DNA of 64,000 nucleotides. It comes from Solwaraspora sp. WMMD792 (lineage in GTDB: Bacteria > Actinomycetota > Actinomycetes > Mycobacteriales > Micromonosporaceae). A program made the position numbers and the translations under genes. The notes below the pieces were generated by a model, which was given only the letters and a program-made list of their open reading frames with translations, was not told the origin of the DNA and did not search any database. How positions within the stretch are numbered: position 1 is the first letter of the stretch; every line of letters begins with the position of its first letter. Location of the stretch: NCBI RefSeq assembly GCF_029626105.1, contig NZ_JARUBH010000009.1, forward strand, positions 6,200,001 to 6,264,000, in the 5' to 3' direction. Below are positions 49,629 through 57,381 of this stretch, piece after piece.

Positions 49629-49884
49629 ACCGTTGATCAAGGTCGGCGATGTGTTGCGGCTGCGCGCCGAAGACTGGGCATTCGGCAACGGCCCGGTGGC
49701 GATCCGGATATCCCATCTGCGGCACGGTCACGACATTCCACACGTGACCATGATCGCGGTGATGGGCACCTTCGTCAGCGGCCCCCGCACCGGCCAGATG
49801 ATGCTGCTGTCGGTGTTCAAACACGCCTTGCGGCGGCCCGGCGTCGTCGAACGCGACGGCCGTACCCCCGAATCCGCGCCCTGA
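49618..49884 (+). CDS. Hypothetical protein (88 aa)
   Basis: An 88-residue protein with alternating strands (IKVGDVLRLRAEDWAFG, VAIRISHLRHG) and a TGQMMLLSVFKHALRRPG helix. It looks like a compact beta-rich cytoplasmic protein; no function is recognised. The TTG at 49618 is the only start overlapping the upstream gene in frame, and TTG starts are rare, so the true start is uncertain. Confidence 0.5.
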   Translation: MSSEPLIKVGDVLRLRAEDWAFGNGPVAIRISHLRHGHDIPHVTMIAVMGTFVSGPRTGQMMLLSVFKHALRRPGVVERDGRTPESAP

Positions 49885-49935
49885 CCAGAAACACCCTGAC
49901 AGCGATTCCGTCGAAATGCGAAAGGCGGTTCCACC

Positions 49936-50259
49936 GTGCGCAGGCTTCTCCACCTCGTCCTGTTCCCCCGGCGTACCCGGCGGCAGTCCCGGCCGCACAC
50001 CCGCAACGCCGGCACCCACCACTACCGCGCTGCGGCCCGGCCGTCGATCAGCCCCGGGCTGGTCCGCGACCGCCAGTTCCTGGACCGCACCCGGCGCGGT
50101 CTCGACCCGGCCGAGGTACGCGCATTCCTGCACCTGGTCGCCGACGAACTGGCCGCGGTGCGGGCCGAGCTGGCGATGACCCGCGACGAGAACGTACGGA
50201 TCAAGCAGGCGCTGCGGGACTGGCAGTCGCGGCAGTTCCAGGCCCGGATGCCGGCGTAG
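49936..50259 (+). CDS. DivIVA-like coiled-coil protein (107 aa)
   Basis: After a basic, probably unstructured N-terminus (RRLLHLVLFPRRTRRQSR), residues about 48-105 have the DivIVA-domain pattern: FLDRTRRGLDPAEVRAFLHL, then VADELAAVRAELAMTRDENV. DivIVA proteins bind curved membrane and organise polar growth, but short versions such as this are uncharacterised adaptor-like proteins. Start GTG 49936. Confidence 0.7.
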   Translation: MRRLLHLVLFPRRTRRQSRPHTRNAGTHHYRAAARPSISPGLVRDRQFLDRTRRGLDPAEVRAFLHLVADELAAVRAELAMTRDENVRIKQALRDWQSRQFQARMPA

Positions 50260-50290
50260 GCCGGCGCCCATGATCACGAAGGGAGCCACG

Positions 50291-51031
50291 ATGGTCCACC
50301 AGCAGCGCGGCGGCCAGACCGGAACCGCCGCCGGGGCCGACGCCGCCTTGACGCTGCCGCTGCCGGCGGTGCACCTGCGGAGACCGCTGCTGGCCGACGA
50401 GTTCTTCCTGCTGGCGCGGGACGCGGTGACCGGTCGGCCGCGGCTGCCGGACCGGGCGGTCGGGTTCGGCCTGGCCGCCGCCCTGCTGGTGGACCTGGTC
50501 GACGCCGGGGCGCTGCGGGTGCGCGACGGCCGGCTCTGGCTGGTGGCGCGGCACGTGCCGGTGGACGCGCTCGGCGGCTGGGTCCTGCGCTGGATGGCCG
50601 CCGAGCCGGGGTACCGGCGGGTGGGCACCTGGTTGGCGCTGCTGGCGCCCGGTGCTCATCAGCAGGTCGCGCGGCGGCTGGTCGCGGCAGGTGTGGTGCG
50701 GCCCCGGACGGTACGCCGTCTGCTGACCACCGCCGTGCGCCAGGTGCCGACCGACGCGAACCGGGCCGCGTGGGCGTGGGCCAGGCTGACCGTACGGCTA
50801 CAGCGCGGCGAGCCGTTGCCCGACCTGGAGGCCCGGCTAGCCGGGCTCTGTCTGGTCACCGGGCTGGACGACTTACTGCTCACCGGCCTCCCGACGGCGG
50901 CCCGTCGGCACCTGCACCGGGAGACCGCCGTACGGCTGCCGACTGAGGTCGGCGAACTGCTCACCATTGCCCGGAACCGCCTCGACGGCGCATCCCACCG
51001 GCGACGGGGACCAGTCCGCCGCTGGGGGTGA
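50291..51031 (+). CDS. GPP34-family phosphoprotein (GOLPH3-like)
   Basis: A 246-residue protein of the GPP34 family: LLADEFFLLARDAVTGRPRL, GFGLAAALLVDLVDAGALRV and LRDGRLW-like signature strand-turns at the N-terminus. The C-terminal helical half ends LTIARNRLDG. In eukaryotes GOLPH3 binds phosphatidylinositol 4-phosphate; in actinomycetes the family is common and its function unclear. ATG 50291 has a gggag site 4-9 nt before it. The in-frame ATG/ATC at 50270 is the alternative. It is the last gene of the small operon. Confidence 0.85.
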   Translation: MVHQQRGGQTGTAAGADAALTLPLPAVHLRRPLLADEFFLLARDAVTGRPRLPDRAVGFGLAAALLVDLVDAGALRVRDGRLWLVARHVPVDALGGWVLRWMAAEPGYRRVGTWLALLAPGAHQQVARRLVAAGVVRPRTVRRLLTTAVRQVPTDANRAAWAWARLTVRLQRGEPLPDLEARLAGLCLVTGLDDLLLTGLPTAARRHLHRETAVRLPTEVGELLTIARNRLDGASHRRRGPVRRWG

Positions 51032-51224
51032 GGCCGGCGCCGCCGATCACCGCGATCCCGACGACGCCTTACGGAGCGCACCGTCCGATGTACGGATCGT
51101 CGCGTCCCGGGTCGGGGTGTCGGCCGAGTGTGATGCCGGAGATGAATCATGATGCACCTGTGGCATCAAGCTCTCGGGGCACATGCCCTGACCTGGTCGG
51201 TGGAGCCTCCCCAGGAGCCACCTG

Positions 51225-51482
51225 CTAGTCGAACGTCCAGAAGAAGTAGAGGACGTTGGGCGGGTTGCCGTACGCGCGGTACTGGCAGAGGTACGAACTC
51301 CACAGGTCGTTCTGGATCCCGTAGTTGCCGTACCAGTGGCAGAAGTCCAGGTCACTGTAGACGTTGCGGAGCGTGCCACCCGGCGGGTCCGGGTAGTCCG
51401 CCGAAGCCGGGGCGGCGGTGGTCGCGAACAGGCCGGCCATGGCGATCATGAACGCCACCAGCAGTGTGGTCAGTCTTCGCAT
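51225..51482 (-). CDS. Small secreted protein (85 aa)
   Basis: An 85-residue precursor with a signal peptide (RRLTTLLVAFMIAMAGLFAT, cleavage after ASA at about residue 28). The mature part is about 57 residues, rich in aromatics and with two cysteines (DLDFCHWYG, SSYLCQYRAYG), so one disulfide is likely. ATG 51482 is preceded by a perfect gggagga site. Aromatic density suggests a small structural or antimicrobial-type exoprotein; that is inference. The same frame is open back into an AbrB-like segment. Confidence 0.7.
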   Translation of the reverse strand: MRRLTTLLVAFMIAMAGLFATTAAPASADYPDPPGGTLRNVYSDLDFCHWYGNYGIQNDLWSSYLCQYRAYGNPPNVLYFFWTFD

Positions 51483-51788
51483 GCATCCTCCCATAGGTCG
51501 GGGCAATCGCCGATCTTCCGCGTGTCTCCGGGTGCCATGAGATCGACGTGAACCGATTTCATGATGCCATCGAGGCTGGTCCATGGGAAGGCTTGAGTGC
51601 CGCAGACCTCGGGGCGCCGGAACCCGGGACCGGCCGCCGTTCCCCGCCGCCCGCGCGCCGTCGACCCGCGCGATCCGCAGCGCGTCGCCCTCCTCGACAA
51701 CCTCGATCTCGATGCCTTCATGCAGGCCGTGCTTGGCGCGCAGCGGCGCAGGGATGGTCACCTGGCCCTTGCTGTTCAGCTTCACCAT
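51483..51788 (-). pseudogene. AbrB/SpoVT-like domain with lost natural end
   Basis: ATG 51788 opens a classic AbrB swapped-hairpin domain (VKLNSKGQVTIPAPLRAKHG, then LHEGIEIEVVEEGDALRIAR) as in MazE/VapB-type antitoxins. After about 42 residues the sequence no longer looks like an antitoxin, has no stop codon, and runs in frame into the signal peptide of the secreted protein at 51482. No toxin gene follows. It is probably a truncated antitoxin left from a lost toxin pair, though an intact short protein cannot be excluded. Confidence 0.5.
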
Positions 51789-51914
51789 GCCTCCAGCGTG
51801 TCGCGTACTACCTGTACCACCCATTACGAGCGGTCGGGCTTCAAGGCCGCGAGGAGTTCCCGCCGCCGAGCCCCAGTCGCCAGGTGGGCCGAGGTCGACG
51901 CCTGGCTGGCTTGA

Positions 51915-51960
51915 CTTTGTCGCATGCTATGACTCATGGTTGTAAGACAAAGCTTGCGAC
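51915..51960. promoter_or_regulatory. Inverted repeats upstream of membrane protein/gntR pair
   Basis: ctttgtc (51915-51921) and gacaaag (51946-51952), extended by gtcgcatgc/gcttgcgac with one mismatch, face each other 16 bp before the start codon. The adjacent YtrA-like GntR regulator is the likely binder. Confidence 0.4.
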
Positions 51961-51976
51961 TATGGAGGTGGTGGCG

Positions 51977-52756
51977 ATGCGCCAGGCAGAGCACAGCGAG
52001 ACCAGGAAGTGGCTGGACCAGCACGGTCTGACCGACACCGAGCCGACCCCGCTGCTGGCGACCCGGCTTGCCGTACGACGGCGGGCCAAGCTCGCCGGCG
52101 ACGTCCTGTTGGCCGCATTCCTGATCGGCGCGGCGCTCACCCACACGTTGAGCCGGCTCACCGACGCCGCGTACTCCTGGTTGTCGTTGCTGCTGCTCAC
52201 CGCGCTGGTGGTCGGTCTGCTGGTGGCGCAGTGGCTGCTCCGCCAGTGGGTCCGGCGCGTCGACCGGCGAGCCGGTGCGCAACTGCCCCGGCGGGTGGCC
52301 CACCCGGTCGGGTTCGGCTGGTCGGCGGTGCTCGGCCGGCCGTACGCCGTCTTCACGGTCGCCGCCTACACCGGCGCACTGGCGCTCGCGGTCAGCGTAC
52401 TGCCGGTCTCCGACCCGGTGCTGCGGGCCGGGGCCGCCGTCGTGCTGATCGGGCTCACCGGTGCCGGTGCCGGCATCGTCATGCAGCTGCGTCAGGTGCT
52501 GACCAGCCCGGCCGTCGCCGAGGACGAGGCGTCCCTCACCGCCGACGTCATCATGCGGGTCGAGGACGCCCGCGCCCTCGTCATGCCCAGCCTGGTCTGG
52601 TCGCTGCCGGCCATTTTCCTGTACGGGGAGTCGCTGGGCTGGTGGAACGCGGTCGCGATCGGACTCGTCGTGGCCGGTGTCGTCGCGTTCGGCCTGATCC
52701 AGACCCGGACCACGGCTGTCGGGGCGACCGCACGGCAGGCCATGATCGTCCGATGA
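51977..52756 (+). CDS. Integral membrane protein (about 6 TM)
   Basis: A 259-residue protein with a charged cytoplasmic N-terminus (about 45 residues) and about six hydrophobic helices: LAGDVLLAAFLIGAALTHTL, AYSWLSLLLLTALVVGLLVA, FTVAAYTGALALAVSVL, LRAGAAVVLIGLTGAGAGIV, LVWSLPAIFLYGE and AVAIGLVVAGVVAFGLI. No transporter family is recognised. ATG 51977 has a strong ggaggtgg site. Its stop codon overlaps the gntR start (ATGA). This pairing resembles YtrA-type operons, where the regulator controls membrane proteins encoded beside it. Confidence 0.75.
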   Translation: MRQAEHSETRKWLDQHGLTDTEPTPLLATRLAVRRRAKLAGDVLLAAFLIGAALTHTLSRLTDAAYSWLSLLLLTALVVGLLVAQWLLRQWVRRVDRRAGAQLPRRVAHPVGFGWSAVLGRPYAVFTVAAYTGALALAVSVLPVSDPVLRAGAAVVLIGLTGAGAGIVMQLRQVLTSPAVAEDEASLTADVIMRVEDARALVMPSLVWSLPAIFLYGESLGWWNAVAIGLVVAGVVAFGLIQTRTTAVGATARQAMIVR

Positions 52757-53118
52757 TCGTCATCGACGCCGCCTCGCCGACGCCGCCGTACGAGCAGCTG
52801 CGGGCCCAGCTCGCCCGGCAGATCCAGGACCGGTCGCTGGCCGTCGGCACCCGGCTGCCGACGGTCCGCCGACTCGCCGCCGACCTCGGCCTCGCGGTGA
52901 ACACCGTCGGCCGGGCGTACCGGGAGCTGGAGGAGGCCGGGCTGATCGAGACCCGTGGCCGGGCCGGCTCGTTCGTCACAGCCGCCGGCGATCAGGCTCT
53001 CGAACAGGCCCACCGCGCCGCCCGCGACTACGCGACGATCATCGCCAGGAGCGGCATCGACCCCGCCGAGGCGATCCGGATCGTGCAGGCTGCCCTGGGC
53101 CGCCCGGCCACACCGTGA
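52753..53118 (+). CDS. GntR-family regulator, YtrA subfamily
   Basis: A 121-residue regulator: PPYEQLRAQLARQIQDRSLA, then GTRLPTVRRLAADLGLAVNT and VGRAYRELEEAGLIETRGRA, the winged HTH of GntR proteins. The effector region is very short (about 45 residues, helical), as in the YtrA subfamily. It is translationally coupled to the membrane protein and may bind the inverted repeats before that gene. One bp separates it from the convergent DUF2809 gene. Confidence 0.88.
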   Translation: MIVIDAASPTPPYEQLRAQLARQIQDRSLAVGTRLPTVRRLAADLGLAVNTVGRAYRELEEAGLIETRGRAGSFVTAAGDQALEQAHRAARDYATIIARSGIDPAEAIRIVQAALGRPATP

Positions 53119-53119
53119 C

Positions 53120-53584
53120 TCACCGGCCACGCCCGCGACCGGCACCGGCGTCAGCCGGCTGCCGGTCCCGGTGGCGCAGTCGCCAGCGATCGACGCCCAG
53201 GTGCAGCAGCACCATCGGCAGTACGCCCACCACGTACCAGGCCAGGTCGGTGGGGTCGAAACGGGCGCCCAGGACCAGCCGTGCCAGCAGACTGCGCTCG
53301 GACAGCTCCGCCGGTACGCCGGTCAGCTGCAGCAGCTCGACGAGCCAGCAGAAGGCGATGGCGACCGTCCCGGCCACGATCGGCCCGGCGGCCGGAGCCA
53401 GGACGAACACGCCGGCATAGACCATCGACGCGTACAGGGCGGTGCCGGAATACTGCTGCAGCGCACCGGAACTGTCCAGCACGCCGTCCCCATCGGCCAG
53501 CACCCGGATGCCGAGCGCCACGGCGAGGAACCCGCCGGCGGCTGCCAGACCCGCCAACCGTACCCGCCACCTGAGACCCGCCAC
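53120..53584 (-). CDS. DUF2809 membrane protein
   Basis: A 154-residue membrane protein with about four helices (LAGLAAAGGFLAVALGIRVL, ALYASMVYAGVFVLAPAAG, IVAGTVAIAFCWLVELLQL, LAWYVVGVLPMVLLHLGV). The QYSGTALYASMVY and ARFDPTDLAWYVVG motifs match DUF2809/YjgA-like small membrane proteins. No function is established. ATG 53584. A run of basic and Ala/Gly residues closes the protein. Confidence 0.8.
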   Translation of the reverse strand: MAGLRWRVRLAGLAAAGGFLAVALGIRVLADGDGVLDSSGALQQYSGTALYASMVYAGVFVLAPAAGPIVAGTVAIAFCWLVELLQLTGVPAELSERSLLARLVLGARFDPTDLAWYVVGVLPMVLLHLGVDRWRLRHRDRQPADAGAGRGRGR

Positions 53585-53650
53585 GGTGCCCGACCCTATA
53601 GCTGACCGGCCTTGTCGGTCACCGGCCGGGCAGCGGGGCCCCGGCGGATC

Positions 53651-53854
53651 TCAACGGGTACCGACAGACTTCAGTACGTCGATCTCGCAGCCCGGCGAGG
53701 CCGGGTCGAAGCCGTGCTCGACCCGCCAACGGATCGCCAGCAGGCTGCGTAACGACCACCAGGCGCGGATCACGGCGAGGTCGACGTCGGTGCGCGTCTG
53801 GTCGGCGTCGATCTTCAGGAACACACCTCCGGTGCTCTGGCCGGCGAGATCCAT
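53651..53854 (-). CDS. Possible small protein or gene remnant (67 aa)
   Basis: ATG 53854 opens a 67-codon frame (GGVFLKIDADQTRTDVDLAV, IRAWWSLRSLLAIRWRVEHG) that ends normally, but the first codons lie inside a palindrome arm and no ribosome site is clear. The aromatic/charged mix looks protein-like, so it may be the remaining end of a broken gene. No family is recognised. Confidence 0.3.
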   Translation of the reverse strand: MDLAGQSTGGVFLKIDADQTRTDVDLAVIRAWWSLRSLLAIRWRVEHGFDPASPGCEIDVLKSVGTR

Positions 53855-53917
53855 GATCATGTGAGCGCTATGGACCTCATGGCCGCGACGAGACGTCCAC
53901 AGCGCTCACATGATCAT
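53853..53917. repeat. Long palindrome, 23-bp arms, 19-nt loop
   Basis: Arms 53853-53875 (atgatcatgtgagcgctatg onward) and 53895-53917 are complementary except for one position that would be a G.U pair in a minus-strand transcript. Like the 46.0-kb palindrome, it looks like an interspersed palindromic unit rather than a simple terminator. Confidence 0.75.
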
Positions 53918-54082
53918 GAGTTGAGGGTTGCGCCGTCGGTCGCGGACGGCCGTGTCCGCGTGGTGCTCGCAGCGCAGTGGATCGAGGAGTCCGTAGTGGC
54001 TGAGATCCGCTATGGCCAGTGTCATCCTCCCGCCCGCAGGGGTGTCCGGTTCGCGAAGTATTCGCGCCGTGTGATGATCAGC

Positions 54083-54111
54083 TTGGCATGGAACTGAGCG
54101 TAATAGATATT
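54083..54111 (+). promoter_or_regulatory. Predicted promoter of the carboxypeptidase gene
   Basis: TTGGCA (54083-54088), 17-bp spacer, GATATT (54106-54111), within an unusually AT-rich patch of the otherwise GC-rich region. Transcription would start about 65 bp before the ATG. The rest of 53918-54181 holds nothing else I can identify. Confidence 0.45.
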
Positions 54112-54181
54112 GATATGACCATGTGACAGGTGGTGCAGTTGTGCTCACTAGCGGAGTCCTCCCCACCCCCAGGAGGTCTAT

Positions 54182-56080
54182 ATGCGATTCCGCGCACCAA
54201 CTGCCAACGCCGGCTCGTGGCGCAGGACCACCGTCCTGCTGATCGCGACCGTCGTCGGCCTGTTCGCCGTCGTCACCGGCCCGGTATCGGCCGACCCCAA
54301 GCCCACCGGTGTCGACCGCGACTCGATCGCCGGCCCGTACCGGGTCCTCGGGCCGAAGACCTTCGCCGACCGCGACGCGGTGGCCGGGACCGGCGCCGCG
54401 ATCGACTACATCGAACACGGCATCCTCAACATCACCGCGACCCGGGCCGAGGTCAGCGCGATCCAGGCGCTCGGCTTCGAGGTTGAGGCGGTCCGCGCCC
54501 CGGTCCGGGGCACCGACGACGTGGGCACCCTGGACTTCCCGCCGTCGGACTCGGCGTACCACAACTACGCCGAGCTGACCACGGCGGTCAACCAGGTCGT
54601 CTCCAGCCACTCGAACATCGCCCGGAAGATCAGCATCGGGACCTCGTACGAGGGCCGCGACCTGATGGCGGTCAAGATCTCCGACAACGTCGCCACCGAC
54701 GAGGACGAGCCGGAGATCCTATTCAACTCGCAGCAGCACGCCCGCGAGCACCTCACCGTCGAAATGGCGGTCTACCTGCTGAACCTGTTCACCGACGGCT
54801 ACGGCAGCGACTCGCGGATCACCAACATCGTCAACACCCGCGAGATCTGGATCGTGCCGACCGTCAACCCGGACGGCAGCGAGTACGACATCGCCACCGG
54901 CTCGTACCGGTCCTGGCGCAAGAACCGGCAGCCGAACAGCGGCGCGGTAGCGGTCGGCACCGACCTCAACCGCAACTGGGACTACCTGTGGGGCTGCTGC
55001 GGCGGCTCGTCCGGCTCCCCGTCGTCGTCGACCTACCGTGGACCGTACGCCTTCTCCGCCCCGGAGACCCAGGCGCTGCGCGACTTCGTCGACAGCCGGG
55101 TCGTCGGCGGTGAGCAGCAGATCAAGGCCAACATCGACTTCCACAGCTACTCGGAGCTGGTGCTCTGGCCGTTCGGCTGGACCACCGCCAACACGCCCTC
55201 CGGGATGACCACCGACCAGTACAACACCTTCGCCACCCTCGGTACGCAGATGGCGGCGACCAACGGCTACACCCCGGAACAGTCGTCCGACCTGTACATC
55301 ACCGACGGCAGCAGCATCGACTGGATGTGGGGCGTGCACGGCATCTGGGCGTACACCTTCGAGCTGTACCCCGGCTCGTCCGGCGGCGGTGGCTTCTACC
55401 CACCCGACGAGGTGATCCCCGCCCAGACCGCCCGCAACCGGGAAGCGGTGCTGATGTTCAGCGAGTACGCCGACTGCCCGTACCGGGTGATCGGCAAGGA
55501 GTCGCAGTACTGCGACGGCGGTGGCCCGGTCGACCCGCCGGGCAGCACCGTCTGGGCGGACGACTTCGAGTCGGCGACCGGCTGGACGACCGACCCGAGC
55601 GGCACCGACACCGCCAGCACCGGGCAGTGGGAGCGCGGCGTCGCGCAGGCCACCAGCTCCGGCGGGGCCCTGCAGCTGACCGCCTACCAGGGCAGCAACA
55701 GCCTGGTCACCGGCCGGCTGGCCGGCTCCTCGGCCGGTTCGTACGACATCGACAGCGGGGCGACCAGCGCCCGCTCGCCGGCCGTCGCGTTGCCGTCGAG
55801 CGGCACCCTCACCCTGTCGCTCGCCTGGTACCTGGCCCACCTGAACAACTCGTCGTCGGCTGACTACCTGCGGATCAGCGTGGTGCACAGTGGCGGCACG
55901 ACGACGCTGTTGAACCAGTCCGGCGCGGGGAGCAACCGGTACGGGTCCTGGTCGACCGGCAGCTACAACCTGACCCCGTACGCGGGTCAGACGGTGCGGA
56001 TCCTGGTCGAGGCGGCGGACGCCTCCACCGCCAGCCTGGTCGAGGCGGCCATCGACGACGTCCGGATCACCAGCTCCTGA
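54182..56080 (+). CDS. Secreted M14 zinc carboxypeptidase
   Basis: An exported peptidase of the M14 (carboxypeptidase A/T) family, 632 residues. A signal peptide (about 1-38, [20 protein letters not shown]) and a pro-region come first. The catalytic domain (about 120-430) has zinc ligands H186 and E189 ([11 protein letters not shown]), [32 protein letters not shown], third ligand H321 ([15 protein letters not shown]) and catalytic E394 (YTFELYP). The C-terminal about 180 residues ([13 protein letters not shown] onward) look like a carbohydrate-binding or P-domain-like beta-sandwich added after a Gly/Pro linker. It removes C-terminal amino acids from peptides outside the cell. An aggaggt site lies 6 nt before ATG 54182. 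Confidence 0.92.
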   Translation: MRFRAPTANAGSWRRTTVLLIATVVGLFAVVTGPVSADPKPTGVDRDSIAGPYRVLGPKTFADRDAVAGTGAAIDYIEHGILNITATRAEVSAIQALGFEVEAVRAPVRGTDDVGTLDFPPSDSAYHNYAELTTAVNQVVSSHSNIARKISIGTSYEGRDLMAVKISDNVATDEDEPEILFNSQQHAREHLTVEMAVYLLNLFTDGYGSDSRITNIVNTREIWIVPTVNPDGSEYDIATGSYRSWRKNRQPNSGAVAVGTDLNRNWDYLWGCCGGSSGSPSSSTYRGPYAFSAPETQALRDFVDSRVVGGEQQIKANIDFHSYSELVLWPFGWTTANTPSGMTTDQYNTFATLGTQMAATNGYTPEQSSDLYITDGSSIDWMWGVHGIWAYTFELYPGSSGGGGFYPPDEVIPAQTARNREAVLMFSEYADCPYRVIGKESQYCDGGGPVDPPGSTVWADDFESATGWTTDPSGTDTASTGQWERGVAQATSSGGALQLTAYQGSNSLVTGRLAGSSAGSYDIDSGATSARSPAVALPSSGTLTLSLAWYLAHLNNSSSADYLRISVVHSGGTTTLLNQSGAGSNRYGSWSTGSYNLTPYAGQTVRILVEAADASTASLVEAAIDDVRITSS

Positions 56081-56115
56081 CGTCACCAGCGGTGCCGGCC
56101 CGGCTCGTGCCGGCA

Positions 56116-56160
56116 CGCAGGGCTGCCGTGCGGTGAACATCACCGTCCGGCAGCCCTGCG
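56116..56160 (+). terminator. Strong hairpin after the carboxypeptidase gene
   Basis: Perfect 13-bp arms CGCAGGGCTGCCG (56116-56128) and CGGCAGCCCTGCG (56148-56160) enclose an inner hairpin cggtg-aacat-caccg. It separates the carboxypeptidase gene from the riboswitch-controlled operon. It lacks a T-tract, as is usual in actinobacteria. Confidence 0.6.
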
Positions 56161-56179
56161 CTGTCGCGGTGTCTGCCGG

Positions 56180-56300
56180 CCGGCGCCGGTGGGTTACCGT
56201 GCTACTGACCGCCCCGCAGCGAAGCCGGTGCGAACCCGGCGCTGTCCCGCAACTGTGATGCCCCGGCCGACGGCCGGGGCTAGCCAGGTCGCCTGCGGCG
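56180..56300 (+). promoter_or_regulatory. Cobalamin (B12) riboswitch
   Basis: The core GAAGCCGGTGCGAACCCGGC (56221-56240), then GCTGTCCCGCAACTGTGA, the P-stem ggccgacggcc and the B12-box-like GCCAGGTCGCCTGC (56283-56296) follow the cobalamin riboswitch consensus in order. It precedes a BtuF-type lipoprotein by 112 bp. The expression platform (56301-56405) contains ACCTGGC (56339-56345), which can pair with GCCAGGT of the aptamer end. It should repress the importer genes when adenosylcobalamin or related cobalamins are plentiful. Boundaries are approximate. Confidence 0.88.
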
Positions 56301-56411
56301 TGGTCGCGAACCGCGCTCTCGAGGAAGGGCGCCTCGCCACCTGGCCGGGGCCGGAGTCACCACCCCCGACCTGTCGGCGAAGCACCAGCCCTCGACCGAC
56401 AGGAGGACCAG

Positions 56412-57380
56412 ATGAGCAGATCCCACCCGCTGCGGGCCGCGCTGCTGCGTACCGCCGTGGTCGCCACCGCCGCGGCCCTCGCCCTGACCGGCTGCGGCCA
56501 GGCCGGCGACGGCTCCGGCGGGCCTGACGACGCGCAGCCCGGCGTCAGCCCGGAGACCGCCGCCAGCTACCCGGTCACCGTCGGTGACCTGACCCTGGAG
56601 GTACGCCCGGAGCGGATCGTCGCACTGTCGCCGACCGCGACCGAGATGCTCTTCGCGATCGGCGCCGGCGACCAGGTGGCCGCCGTCGACGACAACTCCA
56701 ACTTCCCGGCCGAGGCGCCGACCACCGACCTGTCCGGGTTCACCCCGAACGTCGAGGCGATCGCCGGCTACGAACCCGACCTGGTGGTGCTCTCCGGCGA
56801 CACCAACGAGGTGGTCGCCGGGCTGACCCGACTGTCGATCCCGGTCTACCTGGCCGGGGCGGCGGTCACTCTGGACGACACGTACCGCCAGATCACCGAA
56901 CTTGGCGCCCTCACCGGGCACCCGGAGGCGGCGGCCGACCTGGTCGACACCATGCGGTCCGACATCGACAAGCTGGTCGCCGACGTGGCGCAGCCGGCCG
57001 AGCCGCTGAGCTACTACTACGAGCTCGACCCGACCCTCTACACGGTGACCAGCGAGACCTTCGTCGGCTCGCTGTTCACCATGGTCGGGCTGACCAACAT
57101 CGCCGACCCGGCGGACCCGTCCGGGGAGGCCGGCGGCTACCCGCAGCTGTCCGCCGAGGCGCTGATCGACGCCGACCCGGACCTGATCTTCCTGGCCGAC
57201 ACCAAGTGCTGCCAGCAGAACGCGCAGACGGTGGCGCAGCGGGCCGGCTGGTCCACCATCACCGCCGTCCAGTCCGGTCAGGTGGTCGAGCTCGACGACG
57301 ACATCGCGTCCCGCTGGGGCCCTCGGGTGGTCGACCTGGTCCGGGCGATCGTCGACGCGGTCGACGCGGCGGCGTCCTGA
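56412..57380 (+). CDS. btuF: ABC importer substrate-binding lipoprotein, BtuF-type
   Basis: A 322-residue lipoprotein with lipobox LTGC (C28). The mature protein is of the periplasmic-binding helical-backbone class (BtuF/FhuD): RIVALSPTATEMLFAIGAGD, NVEAIAGYEPDLVVLSG and EALIDADPDLIFLAD. It captures the ligand for the permease/ATPase encoded directly behind. The B12 riboswitch upstream points to cobalamin or a corrinoid as the substrate. ATG 56412 follows an aggagg site. Nothing truncated is seen. Confidence 0.9.
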   Translation: MSRSHPLRAALLRTAVVATAAALALTGCGQAGDGSGGPDDAQPGVSPETAASYPVTVGDLTLEVRPERIVALSPTATEMLFAIGAGDQVAAVDDNSNFPAEAPTTDLSGFTPNVEAIAGYEPDLVVLSGDTNEVVAGLTRLSIPVYLAGAAVTLDDTYRQITELGALTGHPEAAADLVDTMRSDIDKLVADVAQPAEPLSYYYELDPTLYTVTSETFVGSLFTMVGLTNIADPADPSGEAGGYPQLSAEALIDADPDLIFLADTKCCQQNAQTVAQRAGWSTITAVQSGQVVELDDDIASRWGPRVVDLVRAIVDAVDAAAS

Positions 57381-57381
57381 C

